64,000 nucleotides of DNA from CAZUQP01 sp964622455 (lineage in GTDB: Bacteria > Pseudomonadota > Gammaproteobacteria > DSM-16500), in NCBI GenBank assembly GCA_964622455.1, contig CAZUQP010000022.1, positions 1-64,000 of the forward strand. Reading direction: 5' to 3'. Shown one piece after another: positions 34,719 to 43,027 of the stretch; position 1 is the first letter of the stretch, and the number at the start of each line of letters is the position of its first letter. A program made the position numbers and the translations under genes. Under the pieces are notes generated by a model, which made no database searches, had not been told where the DNA came from, and was given only the letters and a program-made list of their open reading frames with translations.

Positions 34719-35348
34719 TTACTGCATCATCGGAAATAAACCAATTAATCCATCTGCTAACATACCTACTGCAATTGCCATAATGATCATACCCATGATG
34801 CGGGTGACAACTTTAATCACCGATGTTCCCACCGTTTTTGCAATGGGAACTGCAAAATACAGCATAATGCCCATGCCTATTGCAAGCAGTACACAAATCA
34901 CTGACATGATCATTTTATTCATGAGTTGTGGGTAATCGCCGGCGATAATAATTAACGTACTAATAGCACCAGGCCCTACGATCACGGGTAATGCTAAGGG
35001 GACAATCGAAATCGATACGCGTTCTTTGGCAGCTTCGTCATCTTCTGATGTGTGACTGACAGCACTTTCGCGGGATTGCAGCATGGAAAGTCCCATTAAT
35101 AATAAAATAATTCCGCCTGCAAAACGAAATGCAGGGATGGTAATTCCTAAAAGCGCGAGCAATGCGCGGCCACTCCATAAAGTGACTAACATGATGATTA
35201 AAATAGCGAGTGTTGCTTCTAATGCTGTTTTACGTTGTTCATGAACAAGACTTTTCCGGGTCAAATCTAGAAATATCGATAAAGAACCCAACGGATTCAT
35301 CATAATAATCATTGCAACGATGAATTGAATCATTTCTGGAACAGTCAT
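34719..35348 (-). CDS. MarC family integral membrane protein
   Basis: 209-residue protein with six hydrophobic segments, typical of MarC/UPF0056: IIMMNPLGSLSIFLDLTR at the start, IPAFRFAGGIILLLMGLSML, then SIVPLALPVIVGPGAISTLI. The function of the family is unknown; despite the name it is not established as a drug-resistance protein. The ATG at 35348 has GAGGAG seven bases upstream and is preferred to the in-frame start at 35369. Divergent from serC with 73 bases between. Confidence 0.9.
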   Translation of the reverse strand: MTVPEMIQFIVAMIIMMNPLGSLSIFLDLTRKSLVHEQRKTALEATLAILIIMLVTLWSGRALLALLGITIPAFRFAGGIILLLMGLSMLQSRESAVSHTSEDDEAAKERVSISIVPLALPVIVGPGAISTLIIIAGDYPQLMNKMIMSVICVLLAIGMGIMLYFAVPIAKTVGTSVIKVVTRIMGMIIMAIAVGMLADGLIGLFPMMQ

Positions 35349-35421
35349 ATTATACTCCTCGAAAACCACTTAATAATAACGAAAATTGTGCAATATTGCT
35401 ATTGATGTAAGGAGAGTGAGA

Positions 35422-36510
35422 ATGCGGAAAATATTTAATTTTAGCGCGGGGCCCGCGATGTTGCCTGAAGAGGTATTGTTGCAAGCCCAAGCTGAAATGT
35501 TGGATTGGCATGGCACTGGCATGTCTATTATGGAATTGGGTCATCGAGGCGCTGAATTTAAAGTGGTTGCTGAGGAAGCAGAGGCTAATTTACGTGAATT
35601 GATGAATATTCCTAATCATTATCATGTATTATTTTTAGCGGGTGGTGCATCAGTACAGTTTGCCATGGTGCCGTTAAATTTGCTGGGTGATTCAAAAAAC
35701 GCGGATTATGTGGATACCGGTATTTGGTCTAAAAAAGCAATTGATGAAGCAAAACGTTATGGAAATATTAATATTGCTTCTGAAATCGAAATCAGTCACT
35801 CACTTGTTCAAATTCCACAACAAGAAAAATGGTCGTTAAACCCTGATGCTTCTTATTTACATTACACTCCAAATGAAACTATTGAAGGCGTTGAATTTCA
35901 TTGGGTGCCAAAAACAGGAAACGTACCATTAGTCGCTGATATGACTTCGTTGCTTTTGTCAAAGCCTATTGATGTGGCTCAGTATGGCGTTATTTATGCG
36001 GGCGCTCAAAAAAATATTGGACAAGCAGGTATTCATGTTGTCATTATTCGTGATGATTTAATTAAAGAAGCTTTACCCAATACACCGGCATTATATTCCT
36101 ACAAAGTGCAGGCAGAAAATAAATCTTTTTATAATACGCCGCCGACTTATGCCTGGTATATCGCAGGATTGGTATTAGCATGGATGAAACAAAAAGGCGG
36201 TGTTAAGGCATTCGCAGAAATGAATCAGCGAAAAGCTAAAAAATTGTATGGATATATTGATCATCATCATGAATTTTACAGTAATAGCGTGCATCCCGAT
36301 TGCCGTTCGACCATGAATATTCCATTTAATTTAACGAAAGCAGATTTAACGCCGCGTTTTTTAGAATTAGCTCGTGATGCGGGCTTGACTAATTTGAAAG
36401 GCCATCGTTTAGCGGGTGGTGTGCGTGCAAGTATGTATAACGCGATGCCAGAAGAGGGCGTTGATGCCTTAATTCATTTTATGAAGGATTTCGCGAATCG
36501 TTATGGTTAA
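35422..36510 (+). CDS. serC: Phosphoserine aminotransferase
   Basis: PLP enzyme of serine synthesis, and of pyridoxal phosphate synthesis in gammaproteobacteria. 362 residues from the ATG at 35422, which has AGGAGAG just upstream; an in-frame earlier start is not needed. Family features: FNFSAGPAMLPEEVL at the start, MELGHRGAEF, FLAGGASVQFAMVP, the PLP lysine in YAGAQKNIGQAG and the C-terminal GHRLAGGVRASMYNAMP. No serA is seen nearby. Confidence 0.97.
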   Translation: MRKIFNFSAGPAMLPEEVLLQAQAEMLDWHGTGMSIMELGHRGAEFKVVAEEAEANLRELMNIPNHYHVLFLAGGASVQFAMVPLNLLGDSKNADYVDTGIWSKKAIDEAKRYGNINIASEIEISHSLVQIPQQEKWSLNPDASYLHYTPNETIEGVEFHWVPKTGNVPLVADMTSLLLSKPIDVAQYGVIYAGAQKNIGQAGIHVVIIRDDLIKEALPNTPALYSYKVQAENKSFYNTPPTYAWYIAGLVLAWMKQKGGVKAFAEMNQRKAKKLYGYIDHHHEFYSNSVHPDCRSTMNIPFNLTKADLTPRFLELARDAGLTNLKGHRLAGGVRASMYNAMPEEGVDALIHFMKDFANRYG

Positions 36511-36523
36511 AGAGGATTGAAAA

Positions 36524-36940
36524 ATGCAAACTCCGTTGATATTAATATCGAGAGAACAAATAGTAGCGCTTGATTCGGGGAAGCTGCCAGAGGATGTGGG
36601 TCCCTTCTTACGTAGCTTAACTCAACTATATCGTCACGTCGCAGAAGATAGACAGGTAAAAACCGCCGAGGGAGAGTTTTTTTGCATTTATACGGCTACT
36701 CGCGCTTCATTTCAAAAGGGGATTGCAGCTAATTTTATTGAATTAATAAAAGACAAGGCTGATAAAAACAATATACCGTATAAAGAATGCAAGAATTGTG
36801 ACGTTGAGATGCGGCCTTATTTGCCTATGCCTGCTCTGGAGGAAGAAAAAGACTCAGAATTAGCGGCTGATTTGGTTAATGCAAACGTGCTGCCGTCCAC
36901 TTCTGAAGTGACTCCAGCCAGGGTCATAAGATTTCGTTAA
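36524..36940 (+). CDS. Unknown 138-residue protein after serC
   Basis: Not recognised. A soluble, mixed-composition protein with two cysteines in KECKNCDVE near residues 87-95 and a disordered-looking acidic tail (ALEEEKDSELAAD). No signal peptide or membrane segment. It starts 13 bases after serC with an AGAGG ribosome site, so it is probably expressed with serC. It is followed by two small inverted repeats and another unknown gene. Neither neighbour gives a functional hint. Confidence 0.65.
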   Translation: MQTPLILISREQIVALDSGKLPEDVGPFLRSLTQLYRHVAEDRQVKTAEGEFFCIYTATRASFQKGIAANFIELIKDKADKNNIPYKECKNCDVEMRPYLPMPALEEEKDSELAADLVNANVLPSTSEVTPARVIRFR

Positions 36941-36961
36941 GGTTTAAGAGAAACTTTCCTA

Positions 36962-36986
36962 TATACAAAATAAATAATTTTGTATA
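36962..36986. repeat. 10-bp perfect inverted repeat between two unknown genes
   Basis: TATACAAAAT, five bases, ATTTTGTATA. It is AT-only apart from one pair, so weak as a terminator; an operator or cruciform is equally possible. A second short inverted repeat (AGACC...GGTCT) follows at about 36991-37008, just before the ribosome site of the next gene. Confidence 0.4.
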
Positions 36987-37029
36987 AAATTAGACCAATT
37001 ATAAGGTCTCATCCGAGGAAATTTTTCTT

Positions 37030-38007
37030 ATGCCGATTCATGCGGAATTAATTACAAGAGGGGAAAATGCTATAGATTTTGTTTATTGTCCTGGCGAGGA
37101 CTACGATATGGGGATAATAGCACGGTTTCTATTCAATACAGCTAGACAAGGAAGTAATGATTATAAGCTGCGATGTGTTGTTGACACTATTACTGATAGT
37201 GAGGGAAATGTTAAAAAACAAGTGACTTATGCTATTTCAAATGAAAATACAACAATGTTCGCTCATTTTCTCACCTTATTGAGATTACGATTAACTCAAT
37301 GGAAGAAAAAATCTGATAATCAATTCACCTATGAGGAAAAGACCAAAGCTGCTCCTCCTGAAAATAAAAATACCAATATGAGTGTACTGGCTAATACTGT
37401 ACCTGTTCTAAATGTTCCCGATGTCAAAGAGAGTAAAAATCCAAATAAAAATGAAAAAACAACTGATGTCTTTCGTAAGGTGGGCGATGAAATTGAATTT
37501 ATCAAAACGAGGTTCGATTTATTTGTCAATGCCTTGAATGGTATTTGCACGCACAAAGGAACAGGTACTAATGTAGCAGAATTATTAGGGTGCTACGATC
37601 ATAATAAGATAGAGCAGTTGGGGACTCTTATAGGTAATATCAAAGAGATCAAAGGCAATTTTAGTGGTGGCAAAAAGATTGTTCTTGATCAAATTGATGC
37701 GAGCCTTGTTTTTTTAAAAGAAAAGATGCTTTCTTTTCAAGAATCATTGCCAAATACAATAAGGTTGTTTCAAAAAAAAGGTGCTTTATCAGAAAATGAT
37801 ATTCAATCTTTGCTCTCTTTTGTTAAAAGTCATCAGACTGTTATTAAAATATGTTGTTCGCAAATTTTATTGCAAGTATCTTTACTGATGGGAGAGGGGC
37901 CCGAAAAAAGGTGTGCCGTCGGATCGTCTCGCTTTTTTAAATCTTCTGCAACAAATCCGAGTCAGCAAAATACAGGAAAAAAATCTACTCCTAAACCTTC
38001 TTGTTAG
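37030..38007 (+). CDS. Unknown 325-residue protein (effector-like)
   Basis: Not recognised. The first 100 residues look like a compact mixed domain (LITRGENAIDFVYCPGEDYD); a polar linker rich in Asn, Lys and Pro follows (about 105-150); residues 155-290 look helical (DEIEFIKTRFDLFVNALNGI and IKEIKGNFSGGKKIV). The tail is short, basic and Ser-rich. No signal peptide or membrane segments. A GAGGAA site lies about 11 bases before the ATG. The last 17 bases overlap the convergent thioesterase gene. Modular, lysine-rich, orphan: compatible with a secreted effector, but no domain supports it. Confidence 0.7.
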   Translation: MPIHAELITRGENAIDFVYCPGEDYDMGIIARFLFNTARQGSNDYKLRCVVDTITDSEGNVKKQVTYAISNENTTMFAHFLTLLRLRLTQWKKKSDNQFTYEEKTKAAPPENKNTNMSVLANTVPVLNVPDVKESKNPNKNEKTTDVFRKVGDEIEFIKTRFDLFVNALNGICTHKGTGTNVAELLGCYDHNKIEQLGTLIGNIKEIKGNFSGGKKIVLDQIDASLVFLKEKMLSFQESLPNTIRLFQKKGALSENDIQSLLSFVKSHQTVIKICCSQILLQVSLLMGEGPEKRCAVGSSRFFKSSATNPSQQNTGKKSTPKPSC

Positions 38008-38473
38008 GTTTGATTTTCAATCGCGCTTCTTTTCGAAGTAACGCTTCTTGATGCCGGCGTTTTTCGGTTTCTGTGTGATGCGTGAGAGGTTTAACCAGCG
38101 TGGGTTTTCCTTTTGCATCTAAGGCGACCATCGTAAAATAACAAGTGTTGGTATGCCGCTGTTTTTGAGTTATTAAATTTTCGGCAACTACCCGAATGCC
38201 TACTTCAAGTGATGTTTTGCCCACGTAATTGACGTAGGCATAGAATGTCACTAATTCACCTACATGAATCGGTTCTTTGAAAATCACTTGATCAACGGAC
38301 AAGGTCACGATATATTTTCCTGAATATCGCGAAGCACAGGCATACGCGACTCGGTCTAATAGTTTAAGAATATGACCGCCGTGCACATTACCGTGAAAAT
38401 TAGCCATCTCGGGCGTCATAATTTCTGACATAATCAACGATCGATTATTTTCAGGGTCATTATTTTTTGTCAT
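37991..38473 (-). CDS. Acyl-CoA thioesterase (hotdog fold, YciA/BACH type)
   Basis: Hydrolyses acyl-CoA to free acid and CoA. 160 residues with the hotdog motif PEMANFHGNVHGGHILKLLD and the strand-rich YIVTLSVDQVIFKEPIHVGE, then VGKTSLEVGIRVVAEN. A basic C-terminal extension (KKEAR-like, many Lys/Arg) is longer than in E. coli YciA. The ATG at 38473 is chosen; in-frame ATGs at 38482 and 38488 also exist. Starts within the end of phhB, so coupled to it. Confidence 0.9.
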   Translation of the reverse strand: MTKNNDPENNRSLIMSEIMTPEMANFHGNVHGGHILKLLDRVAYACASRYSGKYIVTLSVDQVIFKEPIHVGELVTFYAYVNYVGKTSLEVGIRVVAENLITQKQRHTNTCYFTMVALDAKGKPTLVKPLTHHTETEKRRHQEALLRKEARLKIKPNKKV

Positions 38474-38825
38474 AAACGGCATCTTCATGTGAGTGGTATA
38501 AGCGATTTATTTTATTGGCACACATAAAATCATTTTCAGACAAACCATGAATGGCATGCGTGGTATAGCGCACACGGCAATGATTGTAACCGACTTCTAA
38601 ATCTGGATGATGATTTTCAAAGTGTGTTAACCAGGCAATGGCATTGACAAAAGCAATGGTTTGGTAATAATTTTTAAAACAAAAATCTTTTGTAATAGCG
38701 TTTTTTTCTGCAGTTAATGTCCAACCATCACCCAATCGAGTGAGAAATTTTTCGATTGAGGCAAGATCAAGAGGTTTATTAATTCCTTCACATGGCGCTA
38801 AGAAAGGTTTTTCGGCAGCCATCAT
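38460..38825 (-). CDS. phhB: Pterin-4a-carbinolamine dehydratase
   Basis: Dehydrates 4a-hydroxytetrahydropterin, recycling the cofactor of phenylalanine hydroxylase. 121 residues. The DCoH fold is shown by WTLTAEKNAITKDFCFKNYY, FVNAIAWLTHFENHHPDLEV with the catalytic His residues, and the following YNHCRVRYTTHAIHGLSEND. AAGGAG precedes the first ATG by six bases. A phenylalanine hydroxylase gene is not in the window. Divergent from pilV. Confidence 0.95.
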   Translation of the reverse strand: MMAAEKPFLAPCEGINKPLDLASIEKFLTRLGDGWTLTAEKNAITKDFCFKNYYQTIAFVNAIAWLTHFENHHPDLEVGYNHCRVRYTTHAIHGLSENDFMCANKINRLYHSHEDAVYDKK

Positions 38826-38863
38826 TTTTTCTCCTTACCTTAAAAATAGTATAGCAGGATTAT

Positions 38864-39250
38864 ATGAAATTGATCAAAAATGACGGTTTTACATTGCTTG
38901 AAGTATTGATCAGCTTATTGCTTATATCGTTTGTTTTGCTTGGTTTAGATGCCATTGAGGTTTATTCTTTTAGACAATTAAAAATAGCCTATTTTTTTAG
39001 TCTGGCATTTAACCAAATGAACAATATGACAGAACGGCTGAGTGCATTGCACACATACAATGGATTAGATGAGCAAATTGAAATGTGGAACAGAGAAAAT
39101 CAATCGTTGCTGCCGAATGGTTTGGGAAATGTTCAAGGCCATTTTCCGCATTATATCGCACGTATTTATTGGGGAAATTTTCCCCATTTATGTATAAAAA
39201 ATCAAATGGGAGAAACAGGATGTTTGGTAGAAGAAATCAGGTTGGCATGA
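38864..39250 (+). CDS. pilV: Minor pilin PilV-like prepilin
   Basis: 128-residue type IV prepilin. Short leader ending in Gly8, cleavage before Phe9 (GFTLLEVLIS), Glu at mature position 5, then a hydrophobic helix (about 14-30). Minor pilins prime assembly of type IV pili at the inner-membrane platform. Two cysteines near the C-terminus (LCIKNQMGETGC) could form the usual disulfide. First gene of a pilV-pilW-pilX set; pilW starts inside its 3' end. Confidence 0.9.
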   Translation: MKLIKNDGFTLLEVLISLLLISFVLLGLDAIEVYSFRQLKIAYFFSLAFNQMNNMTERLSALHTYNGLDEQIEMWNRENQSLLPNGLGNVQGHFPHYIARIYWGNFPHLCIKNQMGETGCLVEEIRLA

Positions 39251-40074
39251 CTCTAATTGAATGTATGTTAGCATTAACTTTAAGTACATTTATGGTCAGT
39301 TGTTTATTTGAGATGTATTTGGCAGTAGAAAATCATCGTTCATTCCAAGATAATTTAATTAGCATGAAAGAAAACGCAGAATTGATTAGTCAATTAATGG
39401 CGCATCATTTAAGAAATGCGGGTTATGCAGGGTGTGCAAAATTAACGAATGATTTTCCGATCAATAATCATTTAACGATAGACATCAGCGAAAAATCTAA
39501 AATTCAATCTGATAATGAAAAGGATATCAAACCTGAAACGGATGGATTGCTCATTTGGCATGCTAATAAGTTGAATGGTTTATTAACTCAAAAAATTCTG
39601 AACAATAGTGTGCTTTATGTGGGATCTAAAGATACTTTTTCTCCAAATGATCGATTATTAATTTCTGATTGCAAGCAAGCGGATGTGATCACCATTAAAA
39701 AGAGCGTTCTATTGAGTGATGGTACGCAAAAAATAAATTCTATGCAAAAAATAAGTCATGTGTATGGAAAAAATTCTGAAATCCATCGTATTGAGCAGGA
39801 ACATTTTTTTATCGGTGATACTGGGAGATTGAATGATGAGCGTCAACCTATTTATGCATTATATGAAAAAGATAATGATGAACATAAATCAGAATTAGTA
39901 GAAGGTGTTGAAGCTTTACATATCGAGCTTATCAACATAGAAAATAATCAAGTGCTTGGGCAGAGTATCAAAAGTGTAACTAATGCGGAACATGCGGCGG
40001 GCGTATCTTTTGAATTTATCTTTCCATTACATCATAAATGGTATACCTATGTTGCATTGCGTTCGCTTGTATAA
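39220..40074 (+). CDS. pilW: Minor pilin PilW-like prepilin
   Basis: 284 residues from the ATG at 39220, which has GGGAG seven bases upstream and overlaps pilV by 31 bases. The prepilin signal is VGMTLIEC: cleavage after Gly9 before Met10, Glu at +5. A hydrophobic helix follows (LALTLSTFMVSCLFEMYLAV). The globular part is typical PilW (MAHHLRNAGYAGC, then DGLLIWHA). The frame is open further upstream but those codons belong to pilV. Confidence 0.9.
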   Translation: MFGRRNQVGMTLIECMLALTLSTFMVSCLFEMYLAVENHRSFQDNLISMKENAELISQLMAHHLRNAGYAGCAKLTNDFPINNHLTIDISEKSKIQSDNEKDIKPETDGLLIWHANKLNGLLTQKILNNSVLYVGSKDTFSPNDRLLISDCKQADVITIKKSVLLSDGTQKINSMQKISHVYGKNSEIHRIEQEHFFIGDTGRLNDERQPIYALYEKDNDEHKSELVEGVEALHIELINIENNQVLGQSIKSVTNAEHAAGVSFEFIFPLHHKWYTYVALRSLV

Positions 40075-40591
40075 GAATTCTGGTTTTATATTGTTTTTTG
40101 TGCTTATTTTTATGCAAATACTTATTTTATTAAGTTGGTACATGATAAACAATATTTTATTAGAAACAAAAATAAACCAAGATGTTTTAGAACAACATGC
40201 TTTTTTTATGGAAGCAGCCAAGACGCTGAATGAAGTTGAAAATTTTTTGTTAAATCAGGTGCCGTCTTGTATTATTCCTATTACCGAAACGCATCTATTA
40301 GTTAGCCAACCACTTTCATGGTGGGAGTCTCCTGTGACTTGTACGGGTTCTTTGTCTCAATTTAAATATTATTACGTGGCTGAATTTTTGACGGAAGATC
40401 CTTGCGCAACGATCGAACAAATGAAAGCAATAGCAGATTATTATCGAATCACTCTTTTTTTTCTTTCTAGTGAAAGTAATCGAAAAATATTTTTACAAAG
40501 TACGGTTGCGGTGGCTTCAACTCTTTCAAAGCAGTGTAAAGGTTCGTCCCATTCTGTTATGCTAGGCCGACAATCATGGCGTGAAATATAA
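40049..40591 (+). CDS. pilX: Minor pilin PilX-like protein
   Basis: 180 residues from the ATG at 40049, inside the end of pilW. The N-terminus is NSGFILFFVLIFMQILILLSWYM: Gly before the hydrophobic helix, but no Glu at mature position 5, as is usual in PilX proteins. The globular part has four or five cysteines, including KQCKGS near the end. There is no visible ribosome site, so translation is probably coupled to pilW. The usual downstream pilY1 and pilE are not here; an SDR gene follows at once. Confidence 0.82.
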   Translation: MLHCVRLYKNSGFILFFVLIFMQILILLSWYMINNILLETKINQDVLEQHAFFMEAAKTLNEVENFLLNQVPSCIIPITETHLLVSQPLSWWESPVTCTGSLSQFKYYYVAEFLTEDPCATIEQMKAIADYYRITLFFLSSESNRKIFLQSTVAVASTLSKQCKGSSHSVMLGRQSWREI

Positions 40592-40607
40592 AATGAAAGG
40601 ATATAAT

Positions 40608-41435
40608 ATGCAGACCACTTCATTAAAAGATAAAATTGTTTTTATCACAGGCGCTAGCCGCGGTATTGGGCGTGAAATTGCGCTTCGTCTAGCAAAAGAG
40701 GGGGCAAAAATAGTCATCGCAGCTAAAACCGAGCAGCCTCATCCAACACTTGAAGGTACAATCCACTCAGTTGCTAAAGAAGTTGAAGCAGCAGGCGGTA
40801 CGGCTTTTCCTATCATGCTTGATGTGCGAGATGAAGCGAAAGTACATGAATCACTGGCCCAAGTGGTCGCAAAATTCGGCGGCCTTGATATCTTAGTGAA
40901 TAATGCAAGCGCTATTTTTCTTGCGCCAACCTTAGAAACACCCATGAAACGATTTGATTTAATTTTTTCTGTTAATGTGCGCGCTACATTTTTATGTTCA
41001 GCAGCATGTATTCCACATTTAAAGCAGGCTAAAAATCCGCATATTTTAAATTTATCGCCTCCTTTGAATATGGAGCCTAAATGGTTTAAAGATCATTTGG
41101 CATATACGATGTCAAAATATGGCATGAGTATGTGTACATTAGGCATGGCAGAAGAATTTAAATCAGCGGGCATAGCGGTCAATTCACTCTGGCCTAGAAC
41201 CACGATTGCAACGGCTGCCATTGCAGTTAATTTTCCTAAAGAAATTTTACGCGCTAGCCGTAAACCGAGCATTATGGCGGATGCAGCTTATGAAGTGTTA
41301 ACCAGTGATAGCCGAAAAACGACAGGAAATTTTTTCATTGATGAAGATTTGTTAAAAGCACGCGGCGTGACTGACTTTAGTCATTATGCATTAGATTCAA
41401 AAGTGCCGTTATTTACTGACTTGTTTTTGGATTAG
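40608..41435 (+). CDS. Short-chain dehydrogenase/reductase, HSDL2-like
   Basis: 275-residue NAD(P)-dependent oxidoreductase. Cofactor motif ITGASRGIGREIALRLA, the NNAS segment (LVNNASAIFLAPT), active-site YTMSKYGMSM (Tyr-x-x-x-Lys) and PRTTIATAA after it. It belongs to the HSDL2-like branch of SDRs (TLGMAEEFKSAGIAVNSLWP), whose substrates are thought to be fatty-acyl or steroid-like. The ATG at 40608 has AAAGG seven bases upstream. It follows pilX by 16 bases but is unlikely to act in pili. Confidence 0.93.
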   Translation: MQTTSLKDKIVFITGASRGIGREIALRLAKEGAKIVIAAKTEQPHPTLEGTIHSVAKEVEAAGGTAFPIMLDVRDEAKVHESLAQVVAKFGGLDILVNNASAIFLAPTLETPMKRFDLIFSVNVRATFLCSAACIPHLKQAKNPHILNLSPPLNMEPKWFKDHLAYTMSKYGMSMCTLGMAEEFKSAGIAVNSLWPRTTIATAAIAVNFPKEILRASRKPSIMADAAYEVLTSDSRKTTGNFFIDEDLLKARGVTDFSHYALDSKVPLFTDLFLD

Positions 41436-41464
41436 TTTCTGAAGTCTTCAAAAATTGATAGATT

Positions 41465-41502
41465 TCTCCCCCTTTGAAAAAGGGGGATTGAGAGGGGGTT
41501 GT
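41465..41502. repeat. Dispersed palindromic repeat, single arm
   Basis: CTCCCCCTTTGAAAAAGGGG and the following G-rich tract closely match the left arm of the larger element at 63195-63286. A 5-6-bp C/G stem around TTTGAAA could fold as RNA. It sits just after the SDR gene at the border of the GNAT/APH(9) patch. From here to 41761 (about 260 bases) I see no convincing gene. Confidence 0.6.
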
Positions 41503-41622
41503 AAAAATTATTTGTAACTCCCCAGGTCTCCGTCATCAACCATTTTTTTCTTACCCGCATTGATCAATTTATTATAAAAATCTCCCAACTTTGACTTTGA
41601 CCTGCAAGCTGTTAAAGCAGCC

Positions 41623-41745
41623 ATGAATAAGATCTTTTTAACGTTATCTCTTGTATGTGCTGAATTAACGGGCACTAACCCTCTCGAAATTGAAAATTCC
41701 AGACGGGTAATTGATGATATACTTACTGACTACAGGCAACAGTAA
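41623..41745 (+). other. Short open frame, possible gene remnant
   Basis: An ATG opens 40 codons ending in an amphipathic, acidic/basic stretch (NPLEIENSRRVIDDILTDYR). The frame stays open about 16 codons further upstream (NFDFDLQAVKAA), as if it were the tail of a longer protein cut off on its 5' side. No ribosome site is visible. It could be the remains of a gene displaced by the neighbouring rearrangement. Confidence 0.25.
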
Positions 41746-41761
41746 ATTTAAAGGCAATCAA

Positions 41762-41932
41762 ATGAACTATCAAATAATTTATGAAAAAAATCCAAAATCA
41801 AAAGATATACAAGCATTAAATGATGGCATCATGGAACAAGCCAAACAAAAAAAGGGAATGAAACAACCCGATTTCTTTGTTTTTTTTATCCGTGATGAAA
41901 TTGGAAAAGTTATTGGCGGATGCGTAGGATAA
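41762..41932 (+). pseudogene. Truncated GNAT acetyltransferase
   Basis: 56 codons from the ATG with AAAGG upstream. The peptide starts MNYQIIYEKNPKSKDIQALN and ends FFVFFIRDEIGKVIGGCVG, which is the first third of a GNAT-fold N-acetyltransferase (first helix and strands beta1-beta3). The acetyl-CoA-binding motif (R/Q-x-x-G-x-G/A) and the rest are missing. The stop is followed six bases later by the APH(9)-like gene, so a deletion or gene replacement joined the two. Non-functional as an acetyltransferase. Confidence 0.7.
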
Positions 41933-41938
41933 ATAACA

Positions 41939-42937
41939 ATGAAACAAACCCTTTCAGATCAGCGTATTATTGATTGCCTAAACGCTAATTATGGCATTAA
42001 AGTTGCTAGGCTTACCTTTCTTCCTTTGGGCGCAGATTTGAACGCATCAGTATATAAAGCAGAGACGCACGACCAGTCATCTTATTTCATAAAGCTAAAG
42101 CGCGGTCATCATCATGATATTAGTGCTACTATAATAGCGCTGTTACATGACGCTGGAATTCAACAAATCATTCCTCCTATCAAAACCAAGCACGGGCAAC
42201 CCATTCAGCATATTGATGACTTTACCCTCATCGTGTCTCCATTTGTCGAAGGAAAAGATGGATTTAGCCGTGATTTAACGGACGAGCAATGGATGACTCT
42301 CGGCGCCGTGATGAAACAAATTCACAAAATTGATGTACCGCCGTCAATTCAACGCATGATCCGACGTGAAGATTATGCATCTAAATGGCGAGAAGCTGTT
42401 CGGTCGCTCTATGTTCACATTAAATCGGAATTAAGCGGTGACGAAATTGCTTTAAAGTTAATAGCTTTTATGAAAAAAAATTCAGTGACAATTCATCGCC
42501 TGGTAGACAGAGCTGAACAATTAGGAAAACAAATTCAAGAGCAATTACCAGAATTCGTGTTGTGCCATTCCGATATTCATGGCGGCAATGTGCTAATGGA
42601 TGGAAATGACATTATTTATATGGTGGATTGGGATGATCCTATCATGGCACCTAAAGAACGTGACCTCATGTTTATTGGTGGAGGTGTTGCTAATATTTGG
42701 AATAGGCCGCATGAGGAAAAATATTTTTATAAGGGCTATGGAAAAACTGAAATCAATAGGACAATCTTGGCATATTACCGGCATGAACGAATCGTAGAAG
42801 ATATAGCGCTCTATGGCCAGCAGTTACTTCTAACTTCAGTAGGCAATCGGATTGAATCATATAAACATTTCATTGCCCAATTTGAACCTCAAGGCGTAGT
42901 AGATATAGCATTTGAAACGGATGAAAGCTTAATATGA
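41939..42937 (+). CDS. APH(9)-like spectinomycin phosphotransferase
   Basis: 332-residue aminoglycoside phosphotransferase-fold kinase. Its sequence closely recalls APH(9)-Ia of Legionella, which phosphorylates spectinomycin. The catalytic loop is LCHSDIHGGNVLMDG (HxDxxxxN), the Mg-binding Asp is in YMVDWDDP, and PKERDLMFIGGGV plus YYRHERIVEDIALYGQ are shared signatures; SSYFIKLKRGHH holds the ATP lysine. It is embedded next to a truncated GNAT gene and a 22-codon remnant (42934-43002, overlapping the stop as ATGA). Drug specificity is inferred from similarity recalled, not tested. Confidence 0.88.
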   Translation: MKQTLSDQRIIDCLNANYGIKVARLTFLPLGADLNASVYKAETHDQSSYFIKLKRGHHHDISATIIALLHDAGIQQIIPPIKTKHGQPIQHIDDFTLIVSPFVEGKDGFSRDLTDEQWMTLGAVMKQIHKIDVPPSIQRMIRREDYASKWREAVRSLYVHIKSELSGDEIALKLIAFMKKNSVTIHRLVDRAEQLGKQIQEQLPEFVLCHSDIHGGNVLMDGNDIIYMVDWDDPIMAPKERDLMFIGGGVANIWNRPHEEKYFYKGYGKTEINRTILAYYRHERIVEDIALYGQQLLLTSVGNRIESYKHFIAQFEPQGVVDIAFETDESLI

Positions 42938-43027
42938 AAAATTCGATCAACATCTTTCCAGAAATTAATACTGACGAAGATGGCAAGCCCCTAGTATTGT
43001 AGACATCATCGGGAACAGTTGCAATAT

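Noticed and set aside
39085..39219. Longer PilW N-terminus
   Set aside because: The extra 45 codons overlap pilV in another frame and would bury the prepilin cleavage site; the ATG at 39220 has a ribosome site.
42934..43002. 22-codon open frame overlapping the end of the APH(9)-like gene
   Set aside because: ATGA overlap suggests coupling, but the peptide ends abruptly and matches nothing I know; treated as a gene remnant and mentioned only in the kinase entry.
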